DNA of 10,896 nt, taken from the NCBI GenBank assembly GCA_012522875.1, contig JAAYJP010000159.1, positions 1-10,896 of the forward strand, read 5' to 3'. A model generated the notes under the pieces. The model saw nothing but the letters and a program-made list of their open reading frames with translations, did not search any database and was not told the DNA's origin. The DNA is from Clostridiales bacterium (GTDB taxonomy: Bacteria; Bacillota; Clostridia; Christensenellales; Aristaeellaceae). Below, piece by piece: positions 1 through 6,943 of the stretch. The position numbers and the translations under genes are program-made. Each line of letters begins with the position of its first letter. The stretch's first letter is position 1.

Positions 1-396
1 CGCCTGAAGTTCTTTGGGCAGATTATGGAAGTTATCCAGGATCAGAACGCTCTCATGAACGCACTGCATCTGGCAAAGCACATGAATATACTGCCAGCGT
101 TTTGCGCGGGTGGGAATACCCAGGGATAACAATCTGTCGGATGCCCCGAGGTCAATGCTTTTGAGGGTCTGGCACAGGCGTTCCCAGGCCTCCCCGGGCT
201 CCCCCTTCAAGGCTGCAAACCAATGGACCCGTGCCCGCCCCGCGCACAACGCCTCCAGGTGCTTAAGCGCTGTGGTCTTACCGTATCCGGCGGGCGCTTC
301 GACCACCGTGACGGGCGCCCAAAGCGCCGCCTGCATTTTCTCCAACAGGCGGGCAGGAAAATAGCACGCGGGGGCGGTAGGCATTGTAGTATCCAT
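1..396 (-). CDS. MalT/LuxR-type ATP-dependent transcriptional regulator, N-terminal part (runs off window)
   Basis: The frame is open from an ATG at 396 to the window edge, giving the first 132 residues. Residues 14-50 read like the start of MalT/LuxR-family STAND ATPases: an opening 'PARLLEKMQ', then a Walker A motif APAGYGKTT (residues 34-42) directly after a hydrophobic strand. A Walker B-like strand VLILDN lies at 117-122, followed by FHNLP, as expected for the NTPase domain. In this family the NTPase domain precedes a helical repeat sensor and a C-terminal LuxR helix-turn-helix; both would lie outside the window, so the DNA-binding role is inferred. The ATG at 396 is preferred over the in-frame ATG at 402 because a GGAG sits at a workable distance only from the former. 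The gene follows a terminator and has its own candidate promoter, so it is probably a separate unit that may or may not control the upstream operon. Confidence 0.72.
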   Translation of the reverse strand, partial: MDTTMPTAPACYFPARLLEKMQAALWAPVTVVEAPAGYGKTTALKHLEALCAGRARVHWFAALKGEPGEAWERLCQTLKSIDLGASDRLLSLGIPTRAKRWQYIHVLCQMQCVHESVLILDNFHNLPKELQA

Positions 397-441
397 CAGC
401 ATCTCCAATGGGACAGTCCCGGCTGATTTGGCTTATTGACT

Positions 442-471
442 ATGATACATGAAATTCCTTGCCTTTTTCAA
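442..471 (-). promoter_or_regulatory. Candidate sigma-A promoter for the MalT/LuxR-type gene
   Basis: On the minus strand a -35-like TTGAAA (471-466) and a -10-like TATCAT (447-442) are separated by 18 bases. They lie between the upstream terminator and the start codon at 396. Spacing and position fit a housekeeping promoter, but neither box is perfect and this rests on pattern alone. Confidence 0.4.
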
Positions 472-481
472 GAAAAGCTTC

Positions 482-524
482 CAAAAAACAAGACAAAGCC
501 CGCGCGGTGATTGACCGGGCGGGC
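482..524 (-). terminator. Rho-independent terminator after the LysM gene
   Basis: Reading the minus strand, GCCCGC (524-519) pairs with GCGGGC (503-498). An inner CGGT/ACCG stem continues after one C-C mismatch, with a 5-base loop. A T-rich tract with six consecutive T follows (497-482). It begins 27 bases past the LysM stop codon and separates the export operon from the MalT/LuxR-type gene. Confidence 0.82.
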
Positions 525-551
525 CACGAAAGAAATGTGATTGTCAATACA

Positions 552-779
552 TCACAGGTAAATGCGAAGCTTCCAGCCCACTTCGATATGGTCGGGATTT
601 TTGATGACATCACGGTTCCAGTCGTAAATCCTTTCCCAGGTCACACTGGGATGGCCCTGATGCTGGTAGTGCCTGGCGATGGTGTGCAGGTTGTCACCCT
701 TGACAACGGTGTAGTAGACCATGCTGTTGGCTCCTGCGCCTCCTGATACGTTGTTGAGATCATCATCCCTAAGTGTCAT
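552..779 (-). CDS. LysM-domain peptide with double-glycine leader, probable cargo of the exporter
   Basis: This encodes 75 residues. Residues 1-14, MTLRDDDLNNVSGG, match the bacteriocin-type double-glycine leader pattern (acidic stretch, L..V, Gly-Gly) that C39 peptidases cleave. The rest (about 22-75) is one LysM domain: YYTVVKGDNLHTIARHY, a loop, then WERIYDWNRDVI, NPDHIEVGWKLRIYL. It resembles the longer LysM form seen in YgaU-like proteins, a family that binds peptidoglycan or similar glycans. Cleavage after Gly14 would leave a 61-residue mature protein with no cysteines, so lanthionine or disulfide chemistry is excluded. The start at 779 is chosen over an upstream in-frame ATG at 830 because AAGGAGG lies 8 bases before it and because it leaves a normal short leader. 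It is the last gene of the operon that also encodes a C39-peptidase ABC transporter, so export by that machine is a strong inference. Its biological role (wall binding, adhesion, antagonism) is not visible. Confidence 0.85.
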   Translation of the reverse strand: MTLRDDDLNNVSGGAGANSMVYYTVVKGDNLHTIARHYQHQGHPSVTWERIYDWNRDVIKNPDHIEVGWKLRIYL

Positions 780-787
780 TTTGGTTT

Positions 788-794
788 CCTCCTT
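788..794 (-). promoter_or_regulatory. Strong ribosome binding site that fixes the LysM start
   Basis: A perfect AAGGAGG on the minus strand sits 8 bases before the ATG at 779. It lies within the extension that an upstream ATG at 830 would translate, which argues that the shorter protein is the real product. Confidence 0.8.
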
Positions 795-803
795 TATTTT
801 TTC

Positions 804-841
804 GGCCGCACCGCGGCCAGGGATTACCAAGTTTGCCTGGC
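804..841 (-). promoter_or_regulatory. Two overlapping, mutually exclusive hairpins before the LysM gene
   Basis: In the gap between the secreted-protein gene and the LysM gene, minus-strand CCTGGC (821-816) can pair with GCCAGG (841-836) across a 14-base loop. Alternatively GGCCGC (818-813) can pair with GCGGCC (809-804) across a 3-base loop. Both use bases 816-818, so only one can form at a time. The second is followed by A-rich sequence rather than T, so it is not a terminator. It lies 9 bases before the AAGGAGG site. Roles in mRNA stability, processing or translation control of the cargo gene are possible; this is inference. Confidence 0.4.
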
Positions 842-844
842 GTG

Positions 845-1339
845 TTATTCTTCACCAAAGTCGGGCAGAAGCAGCCTGGACATCTCCAGCAGCATTTCGT
901 CGGTAGCAACATTGAACATGGCTAATGAAAAATTATACCCTTCTTTTTCATAGCGCCAAAGAGCGACCCCGTCTCCGGATTCAGACAGGCATAGGGTACC
1001 AGTGAAAGGCGCCTGTTCCACATGCGTAACCGATTGCCAGGCGTGGTACATGCCGGAAATGTCATTGGGGGCGTCATCCATCTGGACCCGCCAGATATAC
1101 TCTGCCTGCTGGAAGACGAAGTGCGCCTGTGCCAAAGGCTCATAACCCGCTCCCTCAATGAGCGTATACCTTACCTCCGTCGCTTTTTCAGGCACCAGAA
1201 GATTGACACCGGTCACTTCCAGAACCTCCTCCCGGCTTGCTTCGCGGGTGGGGTTTGGGAGCAGGAGCCCCTCAGCCAGCCCAAGGGCAGGAAGCATGAG
1301 CGCCAGAACCAGCAGCAGAGACAACAACCTCTTGTTCAT
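845..1339 (-). CDS. Secreted protein of unknown function (weak DUF4367-like character), sigma-linked
   Basis: This encodes 164 residues. A clear Sec signal peptide opens it: MNKR, a hydrophobic run to about residue 20, and likely cleavage near LGLA (residue 22). The mature part has alternating strand patterns, with 'AHFVFQQAEYIWRVQ' (72-86), 'DISGMY' (93-98), 'GVALWRYEKEGYNFSLAMF' (124-142) and a final helix DEMLLEMSRLLL. This layout reminds me of DUF4367-type domains often found at the extracellular end of anti-sigma-like proteins, but the match is by eye and weak. There is no transmembrane segment other than the signal peptide and no lipobox cysteine. Its ATG overlaps the sigma factor stop by 4 bases (ATGA), and a GGAGG lies 7 bases upstream, so it is translated with the sigma gene. 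It could be an extracytoplasmic sensor or accessory protein of the sigma system or of the exporter. Confidence 0.75.
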   Translation of the reverse strand: MNKRLLSLLLVLALMLPALGLAEGLLLPNPTREASREEVLEVTGVNLLVPEKATEVRYTLIEGAGYEPLAQAHFVFQQAEYIWRVQMDDAPNDISGMYHAWQSVTHVEQAPFTGTLCLSESGDGVALWRYEKEGYNFSLAMFNVATDEMLLEMSRLLLPDFGEE

Positions 1340-1848
1340 ACCTGTTCCTCCTTTTTTTTATCGAGCAGTTTACGCAGTTTTCTTAGTGCAGTTGATTGGA
1401 TGAAGCCCTCGTTTGTATAGGAGATGTTCATCTTTTTGGCGATATCCCCGGGGCTTAGGCCTTGGTAGAAACGCAGGATGATAATATCCCGCTCCCGAGC
1501 GCTTAAGCGTTCAAGGGCAATGGCCAGTTCTGCCAGCTGTTCACGCCCGATGACCGTTTCGTCCAACGCTTCCGCCCCATCAGGAAGGTTTTCCTGTTCT
1601 GGCAGGGAGAAACTGGGCTTCGCCCGTCTATAGAAATCCCTCACCGCATTCCGGGTGATGGCGTATATCCAGGTGGACAGGCTGCCCCTGTTGCTGTTGT
1701 AACGGTCAAGCGCTGCACCCAGCTTAAGGAATACATCGCTGACCAAATCCTCAGCATCGTGGTGGTTTTTGATTTTGGAGCGGACATAGCGGCTTACTTT
1801 GTCCTGATATTCCCTGAAGATGAGGTCCATGGTGACCGGTTCACTCAT
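1336..1848 (-). CDS. ECF-type RNA polymerase sigma factor
   Basis: This encodes 170 residues, the usual size for a two-domain ECF sigma factor. Region 2 occupies about residues 8-76: 'FREYQDKVSRYVRSKI', 'DAEDLVSDVFLKL' (core binding), 'SLSTWIYAITRNAVRDFYRR' (-10 recognition). A linker rich in Pro, Glu and Asp follows (77-103). Region 4 (about 104-162) has 'LERLSARERDIIILRFYQGLS', then the helix-turn-helix 'PGDIAKKMNISY' and 'ALRKLRKLL'. GAGGAGG stands 6 bases before the ATG. The start overlaps the previous small gene by 8 bases and the stop overlaps the following secreted-protein gene by 4 bases. No typical anti-sigma factor (zinc-binding ZAS domain or membrane anti-sigma) is encoded next to it, so its control is unclear. 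Likely targets are this operon or related loci; that is inference. Confidence 0.9.
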   Translation of the reverse strand: MSEPVTMDLIFREYQDKVSRYVRSKIKNHHDAEDLVSDVFLKLGAALDRYNSNRGSLSTWIYAITRNAVRDFYRRAKPSFSLPEQENLPDGAEALDETVIGREQLAELAIALERLSARERDIIILRFYQGLSPGDIAKKMNISYTNEGFIQSTALRKLRKLLDKKKEEQV

Positions 1849-2038
1849 GGGTGTCCTCCTCTATCCGGAGGATATCAGGGTCGCCCGCAGCATTGAGTTC
1901 CAGGTCTTCGTCCAAAAGGGGAATTCCCCCTTTGGCCCACCGCGCCAGCGCCTTTTCTATCAGCCCGCCCAAACGCACTTCACCCTCAAAGCGCTGATAG
2001 TCAAAAAGTTCGCGCAGTGCCTTTTCACCCGTTGTCAT
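1841..2038 (-). CDS. Small unknown protein translationally coupled to the sigma factor
   Basis: This encodes 65 residues from the ATG at 2038. An in-frame ATG at 2059 exists, but it lacks a ribosome binding site, and the sequence just after it is itself an AAGGAAGG-type site placed 7 bases before the ATG at 2038. The protein is soluble and charged. Residues 5-34 look helical (EKALRELFDYQRFEGEVRLGG then LIEKALARW). Residues 41-52 read LLDEDLELNAAG, which resembles the end of a peptide leader (acidic, L..., small residues Ala-Gly), followed by a short acidic tail. It shares 8 bases with the sigma gene. Options are a small regulator of the sigma factor, a leader-like peptide, or an unrelated coupled protein; I do not recognise a named family. 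Confidence 0.65.
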   Translation of the reverse strand: MTTGEKALRELFDYQRFEGEVRLGGLIEKALARWAKGGIPLLDEDLELNAAGDPDILRIEEDTHE

Positions 2039-2045
2039 CGCCAAA

Positions 2046-2056
2046 CTTCCTTCCTT
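2046..2056 (-). promoter_or_regulatory. Ribosome binding site deciding the start of the small sigma-linked gene
   Basis: The purine run AAGGAAGGAAG on the minus strand ends 7 bases before the ATG at 2038. The competing ATG at 2059 would sit in front of this site and has no comparable site of its own. Confidence 0.6.
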
Positions 2057-2065
2057 CATCTGTTG

Positions 2066-4267
2066 TTACGCACGAGTTTCCGTTTTTTTAGATTCTGGTT
2101 CCAGCTGCTGTCGGTTTACCAGATCCGCGAAGAGGCCACCCTGGGCAACCAGTTCATCATAGGTTCCATCCTCGGCAATCCTGCCCTCTTCCAGCACCAG
2201 GACGCGGCCACACTGCCGGATGGTGGACAGGCGGTGTGCGACAACAATGCGCGTACATTTCAGCCTCTCCAGGGAGTCGGAGACCTGCTTCTGGACGATG
2301 TTGTCAAGGGCGCTTGTTGCCTCGTCCAGCAGCAGGATACGGGGCTTTGGCGCTATTGCCCTGGCAATCATCAGCCGTTGGCGCTGCCCGCCGGATACAC
2401 CCCCATCTCCCTCGGACAGCAGGGTATGCATACCCATAGGCATTTCACGGATATCCTGGGCGATTCCCGCTGTTTCCGCGGCCTCCCAAGCCTCTTCCAG
2501 GCTTAGTCCGGGCGCTGAGATAGCGATATTGGAGTAGACATCCCCCTGGAACAGTTTGCCGACCTGGGTCACTACCCCCAAATGGCTGCGAAGGCTGCGC
2601 AGGTCAAGCGTGGACATGTCCTGCCCGTCATAATAGATGGCGCCCCGCTGCGGCTGCTCAAAGCCAAGAAGCAGGCGGATGATGGTGGATTTTCCGCTGC
2701 CTGTGCGCCCTACGATGGCGACATATTCTCCGGGGCGTATTTTCAGGCTTAGGCCATCAAGCACCTGGGGCATCCGCTCATGGTAGCGGAATGAAACATG
2801 GTTCAGTTCCACACCGCCTGAAAGGCGTTGGACGCTCTTTTTGTTCCGGGAGGTTTCGGGGGCGGCCTTCAGCAGCGGGTCGATCATTTTGAACATGGGG
2901 CGCAGTTCGGCGGCCTGGGACACCATCCCAGCCAGCGATGCAAATGCGCCGCTGACCATCCCAAAAGACAAACTGAAGGCCATATAGTCCGCCGTGTCCA
3001 CACCGCTTTTCACTGCGGTAAAGTAGATGAGCGCCGTGCCAAGGAGGGCTATGGCCTGGGGGATTACCTGGCTAAAGCGGAGAAGAAAAGGCGGTTCATA
3101 CTGAAGTCCGGCGCCTTTGGCATAACTTTCCGCCCATTTGGCAAAAGCGCGTTTTTCGGCCCCGGCCAGCTTGATTTTCTGGACACTGCTGATCAGAGAG
3201 TACACCATGCCGCTTTCTTTGGCGTTCAACTCCATGCGCTCCTGAGAATAGCGTATCTGGGCCAGGGTAGACAGCATGGAAACCAAGAGGGTTGTGAGAA
3301 CGATGGCAAGCGCCGGGAATGCAAGCGATGGCGCGAAGCTTGCCACTTGCCCAAGGTAAGCCAGTGACATCAGGCTGGATAGTCCTCCGGTGAGGGCAAT
3401 GCTTGCCATCAAGCTGCAAAGGCTTCCGACGGACCTGACACGGCTGGTCAGTTCACCCGCGTTATAGCCCTTGAAAAAACTTGCCGGCAGCGAGAGTACG
3501 CGCATCATGGCGGCCGACTGCACCAAAAGGTCAAGCCGTGTTTGTATTTGGGAGAGCAGCAACATCCGCGCGGTGGAAATCAGTGCCATGGACATAATCA
3601 CCCCCACCATGGCGCTTGCTACAGGTATGAGGAAGCCAGACGAGCCGCTCATAAGCACCGGCCCAAACAACAGGAGGTTCAAGCGCGGCAGCAGGAGGCC
3701 AAATCCTGTCATGAGAACAGCAGCCAGGAAAACCAGCACCAGGTCCGCCCAGGAGAGGGCTTGTGTGATATATGCCAGCAAGTCCCGTGAGCCGAGTTTC
3801 CTCAAGGGAAAGGGCCTGTAAAAGCAGAGGGCGTCCTGTAAAATCCCCCCCGCCGTGCGGGCGTTTACTCTGATTCGATTTCCCGTATCCGGGTCCCGAT
3901 AGCGGTAGCCGCTATAAGCCCCTGGCAGCAGGGCGATGGCTTTCCCGTCCCGGGTAGTGCCCAGCATCGGCCCGACAGCCTCCTTATACCAGGCACCGTC
4001 AAGGCGCACCCGGCGGTGCATCAGCCCCAGGGGGGCAGTCAGCCGCGCCAGCTGATCGGGGAGTTCCTGGGCTGGCTCATTGCCCTCAGGAATAGGGAGT
4101 TTGTAGTAGGAGATAATCTGCATCATAGCACCCCGCGCTTGCCGGCTGTCAGACTGGGGGAAGGGCGGACGCCCCAGCACAGCCCCCGCCATATCTGCAA
4201 ATGCCTGGGCAAACCGCTCATCATCCTGCTCGGCCCGCTGGCGTATCTGTTCGTCAAACCAACCCAT
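2066..4267 (-). CDS. NHLM-type peptide ABC exporter, permease/ATP-binding protein without peptidase domain
   Basis: This encodes 733 residues. The N-terminal ~160 residues are soluble, contain no C39 catalytic cysteine motif, and include 'GPMLGTTRDGKAIALLP', a fold seen in the ATP-binding partner of NHLM bacteriocin export systems. Transmembrane helices fill about 170-450 (for example 173-205, 212-236, 290-335, 400-418, 428-450). The ATPase domain follows: Walker A GRTGSGKST (520-528), Q-loop VVTQ (565-568), signature VSGGQ (624-628), Walker B ILLLDE (644-649) and switch histidine 678. All key nucleotide-binding residues are present, so it should be active. The ATG at 4267 is 11 bases past the stop of the C39 exporter gene and has AAGGGG upstream. 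The pair probably forms a heterodimeric exporter or two cooperating ones in the cytoplasmic membrane, exporting leader-bearing peptides. Confidence 0.9.
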   Translation of the reverse strand: MGWFDEQIRQRAEQDDERFAQAFADMAGAVLGRPPFPQSDSRQARGAMMQIISYYKLPIPEGNEPAQELPDQLARLTAPLGLMHRRVRLDGAWYKEAVGPMLGTTRDGKAIALLPGAYSGYRYRDPDTGNRIRVNARTAGGILQDALCFYRPFPLRKLGSRDLLAYITQALSWADLVLVFLAAVLMTGFGLLLPRLNLLLFGPVLMSGSSGFLIPVASAMVGVIMSMALISTARMLLLSQIQTRLDLLVQSAAMMRVLSLPASFFKGYNAGELTSRVRSVGSLCSLMASIALTGGLSSLMSLAYLGQVASFAPSLAFPALAIVLTTLLVSMLSTLAQIRYSQERMELNAKESGMVYSLISSVQKIKLAGAEKRAFAKWAESYAKGAGLQYEPPFLLRFSQVIPQAIALLGTALIYFTAVKSGVDTADYMAFSLSFGMVSGAFASLAGMVSQAAELRPMFKMIDPLLKAAPETSRNKKSVQRLSGGVELNHVSFRYHERMPQVLDGLSLKIRPGEYVAIVGRTGSGKSTIIRLLLGFEQPQRGAIYYDGQDMSTLDLRSLRSHLGVVTQVGKLFQGDVYSNIAISAPGLSLEEAWEAAETAGIAQDIREMPMGMHTLLSEGDGGVSGGQRQRLMIARAIAPKPRILLLDEATSALDNIVQKQVSDSLERLKCTRIVVAHRLSTIRQCGRVLVLEEGRIAEDGTYDELVAQGGLFADLVNRQQLEPESKKTETRA

Positions 4268-4278
4268 TTCTTATCCCC

Positions 4279-6456
4279 TTATTCATTGGACACCAACCGC
4301 CGGTAAAGCCCGTCCTGGGCGAAAAGTGCTTCATGGGTGCCGCGCTCCACCACTTTCCCATGATCCAGCACCACGATCTCATCACAGTCACGGATGGTGG
4401 ACAGGCGATGGGCTACCACCACCGAGGTGACGCCGCGCTGCCTGATACCCCGCATCACCTCATACTCAGTGCGGGCGTCAAGCGCGCTGGTGGCCTCGTC
4501 CAGGATGATGATGGAAGGATCCTGCGCCAGCACGCGCGCAATTTCAAGGCGTTGGCGCTGCCCGCCGGAAAGGTCCCGGCCACCTGAGAGGACACGCCCT
4601 TGGTAGCCACCCTCACGCTGCAGGATATCATCGTGGATCTGCGCATCCCGGGCTGCCAGAATCACCTCAAAGTCCTCGATGGAAGCGTCCCACATCCTGA
4701 TATTGTCTTCGATGCTGTCCTCAAACAGGATGATATCCTGGTCCACCACTGCCAGGGAGGAGGTAAAAATCTCCCGTGGGATATCTTCAATCTGCCGGCC
4801 ATCAAAATCGATTTCACCACGCCAGGGCTTGTAAAGGCCGGAAATCAACTTGGCCAAGGTGGATTTGCCGCATCCGGAGGGGCCCACGAGAGCCACGCTG
4901 CCGCCGGGCTTGAGGCTCAGGTCAAAATCCTCTATCAGCGGCTCGCCCAGCGGAGCATACCCGAAGGTCACACCTCGCATCTTTATTCCGCCAAGCAATT
5001 TGTCACAGCCGTTCTCGGGCAGGGGACAGGTTTGTTCGGGAACATCCGGAGGATAGGACAGCACATCCTCAATGCGCTCCATATCCCCGCGCATCTCCTG
5101 AATGCCCTGCCCGGCCGAAATCAGGTTACTGGCGGGCGTGGTGAAGGATGCCATAAAGCCCTGGAAGGCCAGGATCATGCCAACAGTAAACTGGCCTTGA
5201 AGTGTCAGACAAACGCCCAGAACCAGCACCGCCGCGTCTGCCAGGGAGGAAATCAGCCCGGGGATACTGCCAAGGTAATAGTTCAGCCGGGCGAAGCGCG
5301 CCTCCTGGGTATTTACCGATGCCTGGTATCCCGCCCACTTCTCGAAATAACCGCCTTCTGCGCCGCAGGCCTTAAGGGTCTCAATCAGCTGGATACCCGT
5401 TACCGTGGCGCCAGCCAGCCTGCCTTCGTCGCGCATCTGCACCCGGGTGATGTTGATCCTTTTGGCGGAAATCACTTTTGCCAGGATCATTTTAAGCGCC
5501 ATAGCTCCGATGCCCACAGCTGTCAGGAGGATGCTGTAACGCAGCATGACAATCAGATAGAACACCAGCATGACAAAATCGAGCAGCAATGGTGCCAATT
5601 GCCGGATCAGGGCATTGGCCACTCCGGCATTGGTGCTCTGGCGGGAGGCGATGTCTCCCGCCATGCGCTGGGAGAAAAAGGCGAGGGGAAGCCTCAGCAC
5701 ATGCCACATGAACTGCGCGTTGGCAACTACGGCGAATTTGCCTTCAATGCGCAGCGAATGGACTTCCTGCAGGGAACCAATAAGAATTTGAAGGAGGGCC
5801 AGGACGATTAGCACCAGGGTGAAGGGCCCGAGCCATTCCGGGTTTCGCCCCGTCAGAAGCCGGTCCACGAAAATACGGGAGAAAGCAGGGTTGATGACAC
5901 CAATCAGGGCAGTGGCCAGGCTGGTAAGGACCACAAACGCCACGGCGGCCTGGGCACCGCGCAACCTGGAGAGGGCAAAAGCCAGCATACTTTTCGGTTT
6001 TCCGCCTGGCTTAAAGGCGTCCGTTGGAGAAAACATCAGGCATACGCCCGTAAAGCTCCGGTCAAACTCCTCCTTTGAGAGGACGACCGTACCCCGGGCT
6101 GGATCGTTGACGACTGCGCGATCCCCCCTAAAGCCGCAGAGCACAACAAAGTGGTTAAAGTTCCAGTGAACAATGCAGGGGAAGTTCCCCTCCCGTTTCA
6201 ATTGCTCCGGTTCATAGCGAAACCCCTGGGCGATGAGCCCATAGCTGCGGGCGGCAATCAGCATATTGCGAGCGTTTGAACCATCCCGGGAAACACCGCA
6301 ATCCGCCCTCACATTTTCAAGCGGCAGCCATTTATGATACCACGCCAGTACCATTGCAAGGCAGGCTGCGCCGCACTCCAATGCCTCCAGTTGCATAACC
6401 ACCGGCACCTTTGCCCATCCTGTCCTCAAGGGCTGCCTGGCCGTTATGTTACGCAC
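4279..6456 (-). CDS. NHLM-type peptidase-containing ABC transporter (C39 peptidase + permease + ATPase)
   Basis: This encodes 725 residues from a GTG at 6456. The domains are a C39 cysteine peptidase (about 18-140), six transmembrane helices (about 165-440) and an ATPase (about 490-725). The peptidase shows Q22 of the oxyanion hole, Cys28 in LECGAACLAM, His102 in NFNHFVVL and Asp118 in VNDPARG, so the catalytic set is complete. The ATPase has Walker A GPSGCGKST (525-533), Q-loop VDQD (571-574), signature LSGGQ (629-633), Walker B IIILDE (649-654) and His683. The family cleaves double-glycine leaders in the cytosol and exports the mature peptide. The open frame extends upstream to an ATG at 6534, but that would overlap the adaptor gene by 86 bases. 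The GTG at 6456 overlaps it by only 8, has AAGGGAG 8 bases upstream, and puts the catalytic cysteine at the usual distance from the N-terminus. The LysM peptide at the operon end is its apparent substrate. Confidence 0.92.
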   Translation of the reverse strand: MRNITARQPLRTGWAKVPVVMQLEALECGAACLAMVLAWYHKWLPLENVRADCGVSRDGSNARNMLIAARSYGLIAQGFRYEPEQLKREGNFPCIVHWNFNHFVVLCGFRGDRAVVNDPARGTVVLSKEEFDRSFTGVCLMFSPTDAFKPGGKPKSMLAFALSRLRGAQAAVAFVVLTSLATALIGVINPAFSRIFVDRLLTGRNPEWLGPFTLVLIVLALLQILIGSLQEVHSLRIEGKFAVVANAQFMWHVLRLPLAFFSQRMAGDIASRQSTNAGVANALIRQLAPLLLDFVMLVFYLIVMLRYSILLTAVGIGAMALKMILAKVISAKRINITRVQMRDEGRLAGATVTGIQLIETLKACGAEGGYFEKWAGYQASVNTQEARFARLNYYLGSIPGLISSLADAAVLVLGVCLTLQGQFTVGMILAFQGFMASFTTPASNLISAGQGIQEMRGDMERIEDVLSYPPDVPEQTCPLPENGCDKLLGGIKMRGVTFGYAPLGEPLIEDFDLSLKPGGSVALVGPSGCGKSTLAKLISGLYKPWRGEIDFDGRQIEDIPREIFTSSLAVVDQDIILFEDSIEDNIRMWDASIEDFEVILAARDAQIHDDILQREGGYQGRVLSGGRDLSGGQRQRLEIARVLAQDPSIIILDEATSALDARTEYEVMRGIRQRGVTSVVVAHRLSTIRDCDEIVVLDHGKVVERGTHEALFAQDGLYRRLVSNE

Positions 6457-6943
6457 CTTGCCCGCTCCCTTCCAGCAGGAACTCGATGGGGCGGATGGTT
6501 TCTGTGGTGATGACCACATCCCAGACCCCATCAACCACGCCGGGAGCGCTTAGATGTACCGGGTAATTCCAGGCCTGTGGATCCAGTTGGTATATGAGAT
6601 AGTCTTCAGGATGGGTTTCATTGATCTCTTCCTCAGACAGGGGCGTGGGGGATACGGAAACCACCGTGCCCTGGAAGTTGCCAATGATAGCGGGCATGCC
6701 AGCAGATAGTCGCTCCGGCTGCGCCACATAGCAGACCACATCCCCGCCCTGGGCGATTCCCTTGGCCGAAATCGTGCTGGGAAGTGTTCCGTAGAAGCCG
6801 AAAACAACAAACACCGCCAGCAGCATGATGATGGCCGCCAGAGCCAGCCACACACTGGGCCGCACAACACGCAGGTATTCATTGAGTTCTTCCGGGGATG
6901 AGATTCTGTCCATGCTGCTTTGGCGGAATAACTTGTTATCCAT
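6449..6943 (-). CDS. Short HlyD-like membrane adaptor of the NHLM export system
   Basis: This encodes 164 residues: a cytosolic N-terminus (1-30, including MDRISSPEELNEYLRVVRP), one transmembrane helix (31-52), then an outside domain of about 110 residues with beta-rich 'SAKGIAQGGDVVCYV' and a C-terminal 'TETIRPIEFLL'. Both the opening segment and this ending resemble NHLM bacteriocin system secretion proteins (HlyD-like). It is much shorter than a classic HlyD adaptor of about 400 residues: the long coiled-coil hairpin and most of the lipoyl/barrel module are missing, yet the two ends are intact and the frame is clean. AAGGAG lies 7 bases before the ATG. The gene overlaps the SpoIIE gene by 8 bases and the C39 exporter gene by 8 bases. 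In a Gram-positive cell it would link or guide the exporter at the outer face of the membrane. Confidence 0.8.
   Translation of the reverse strand: MDNKLFRQSSMDRISSPEELNEYLRVVRPSVWLALAAIIMLLAVFVVFGFYGTLPSTISAKGIAQGGDVVCYVAQPERLSAGMPAIIGNFQGTVVSVSPTPLSEEEINETHPEDYLIYQLDPQAWNYPVHLSAPGVVDGVWDVVITTETIRPIEFLLEGSGQGA

Noticed and set aside
804..818. The GC-rich hairpin before the LysM gene as a terminator
   Set aside because: It is followed by A-rich sequence on the minus strand and has no T tract in either direction, so it does not fit a rho-independent terminator.
780..830. A longer start for the LysM gene at 830
   Set aside because: It would translate through the strong AAGGAGG site and add 17 residues to a leader that is already complete; the ATG at 779 is far better placed.
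1820..2506. A plus-strand open frame of 228 codons
   Set aside because: It overlaps three minus-strand genes, including the ABC ATPase motifs and the small sigma-linked gene, and resembles no protein family.
4600..5811. A long open frame on the plus strand (403 codons)
   Set aside because: It lies wholly inside the C39 exporter gene, whose peptidase and ATPase motifs are unmistakable. The plus-strand product shows no recognisable domain and there is no ribosome site.
6457..6534. An upstream ATG at 6534 for the C39 exporter
   Set aside because: It would overlap the adaptor gene by 86 bases and add a low-complexity Ser/Pro-rich stretch. The GTG at 6456 has a ribosome site and a short overlap like the other junctions.
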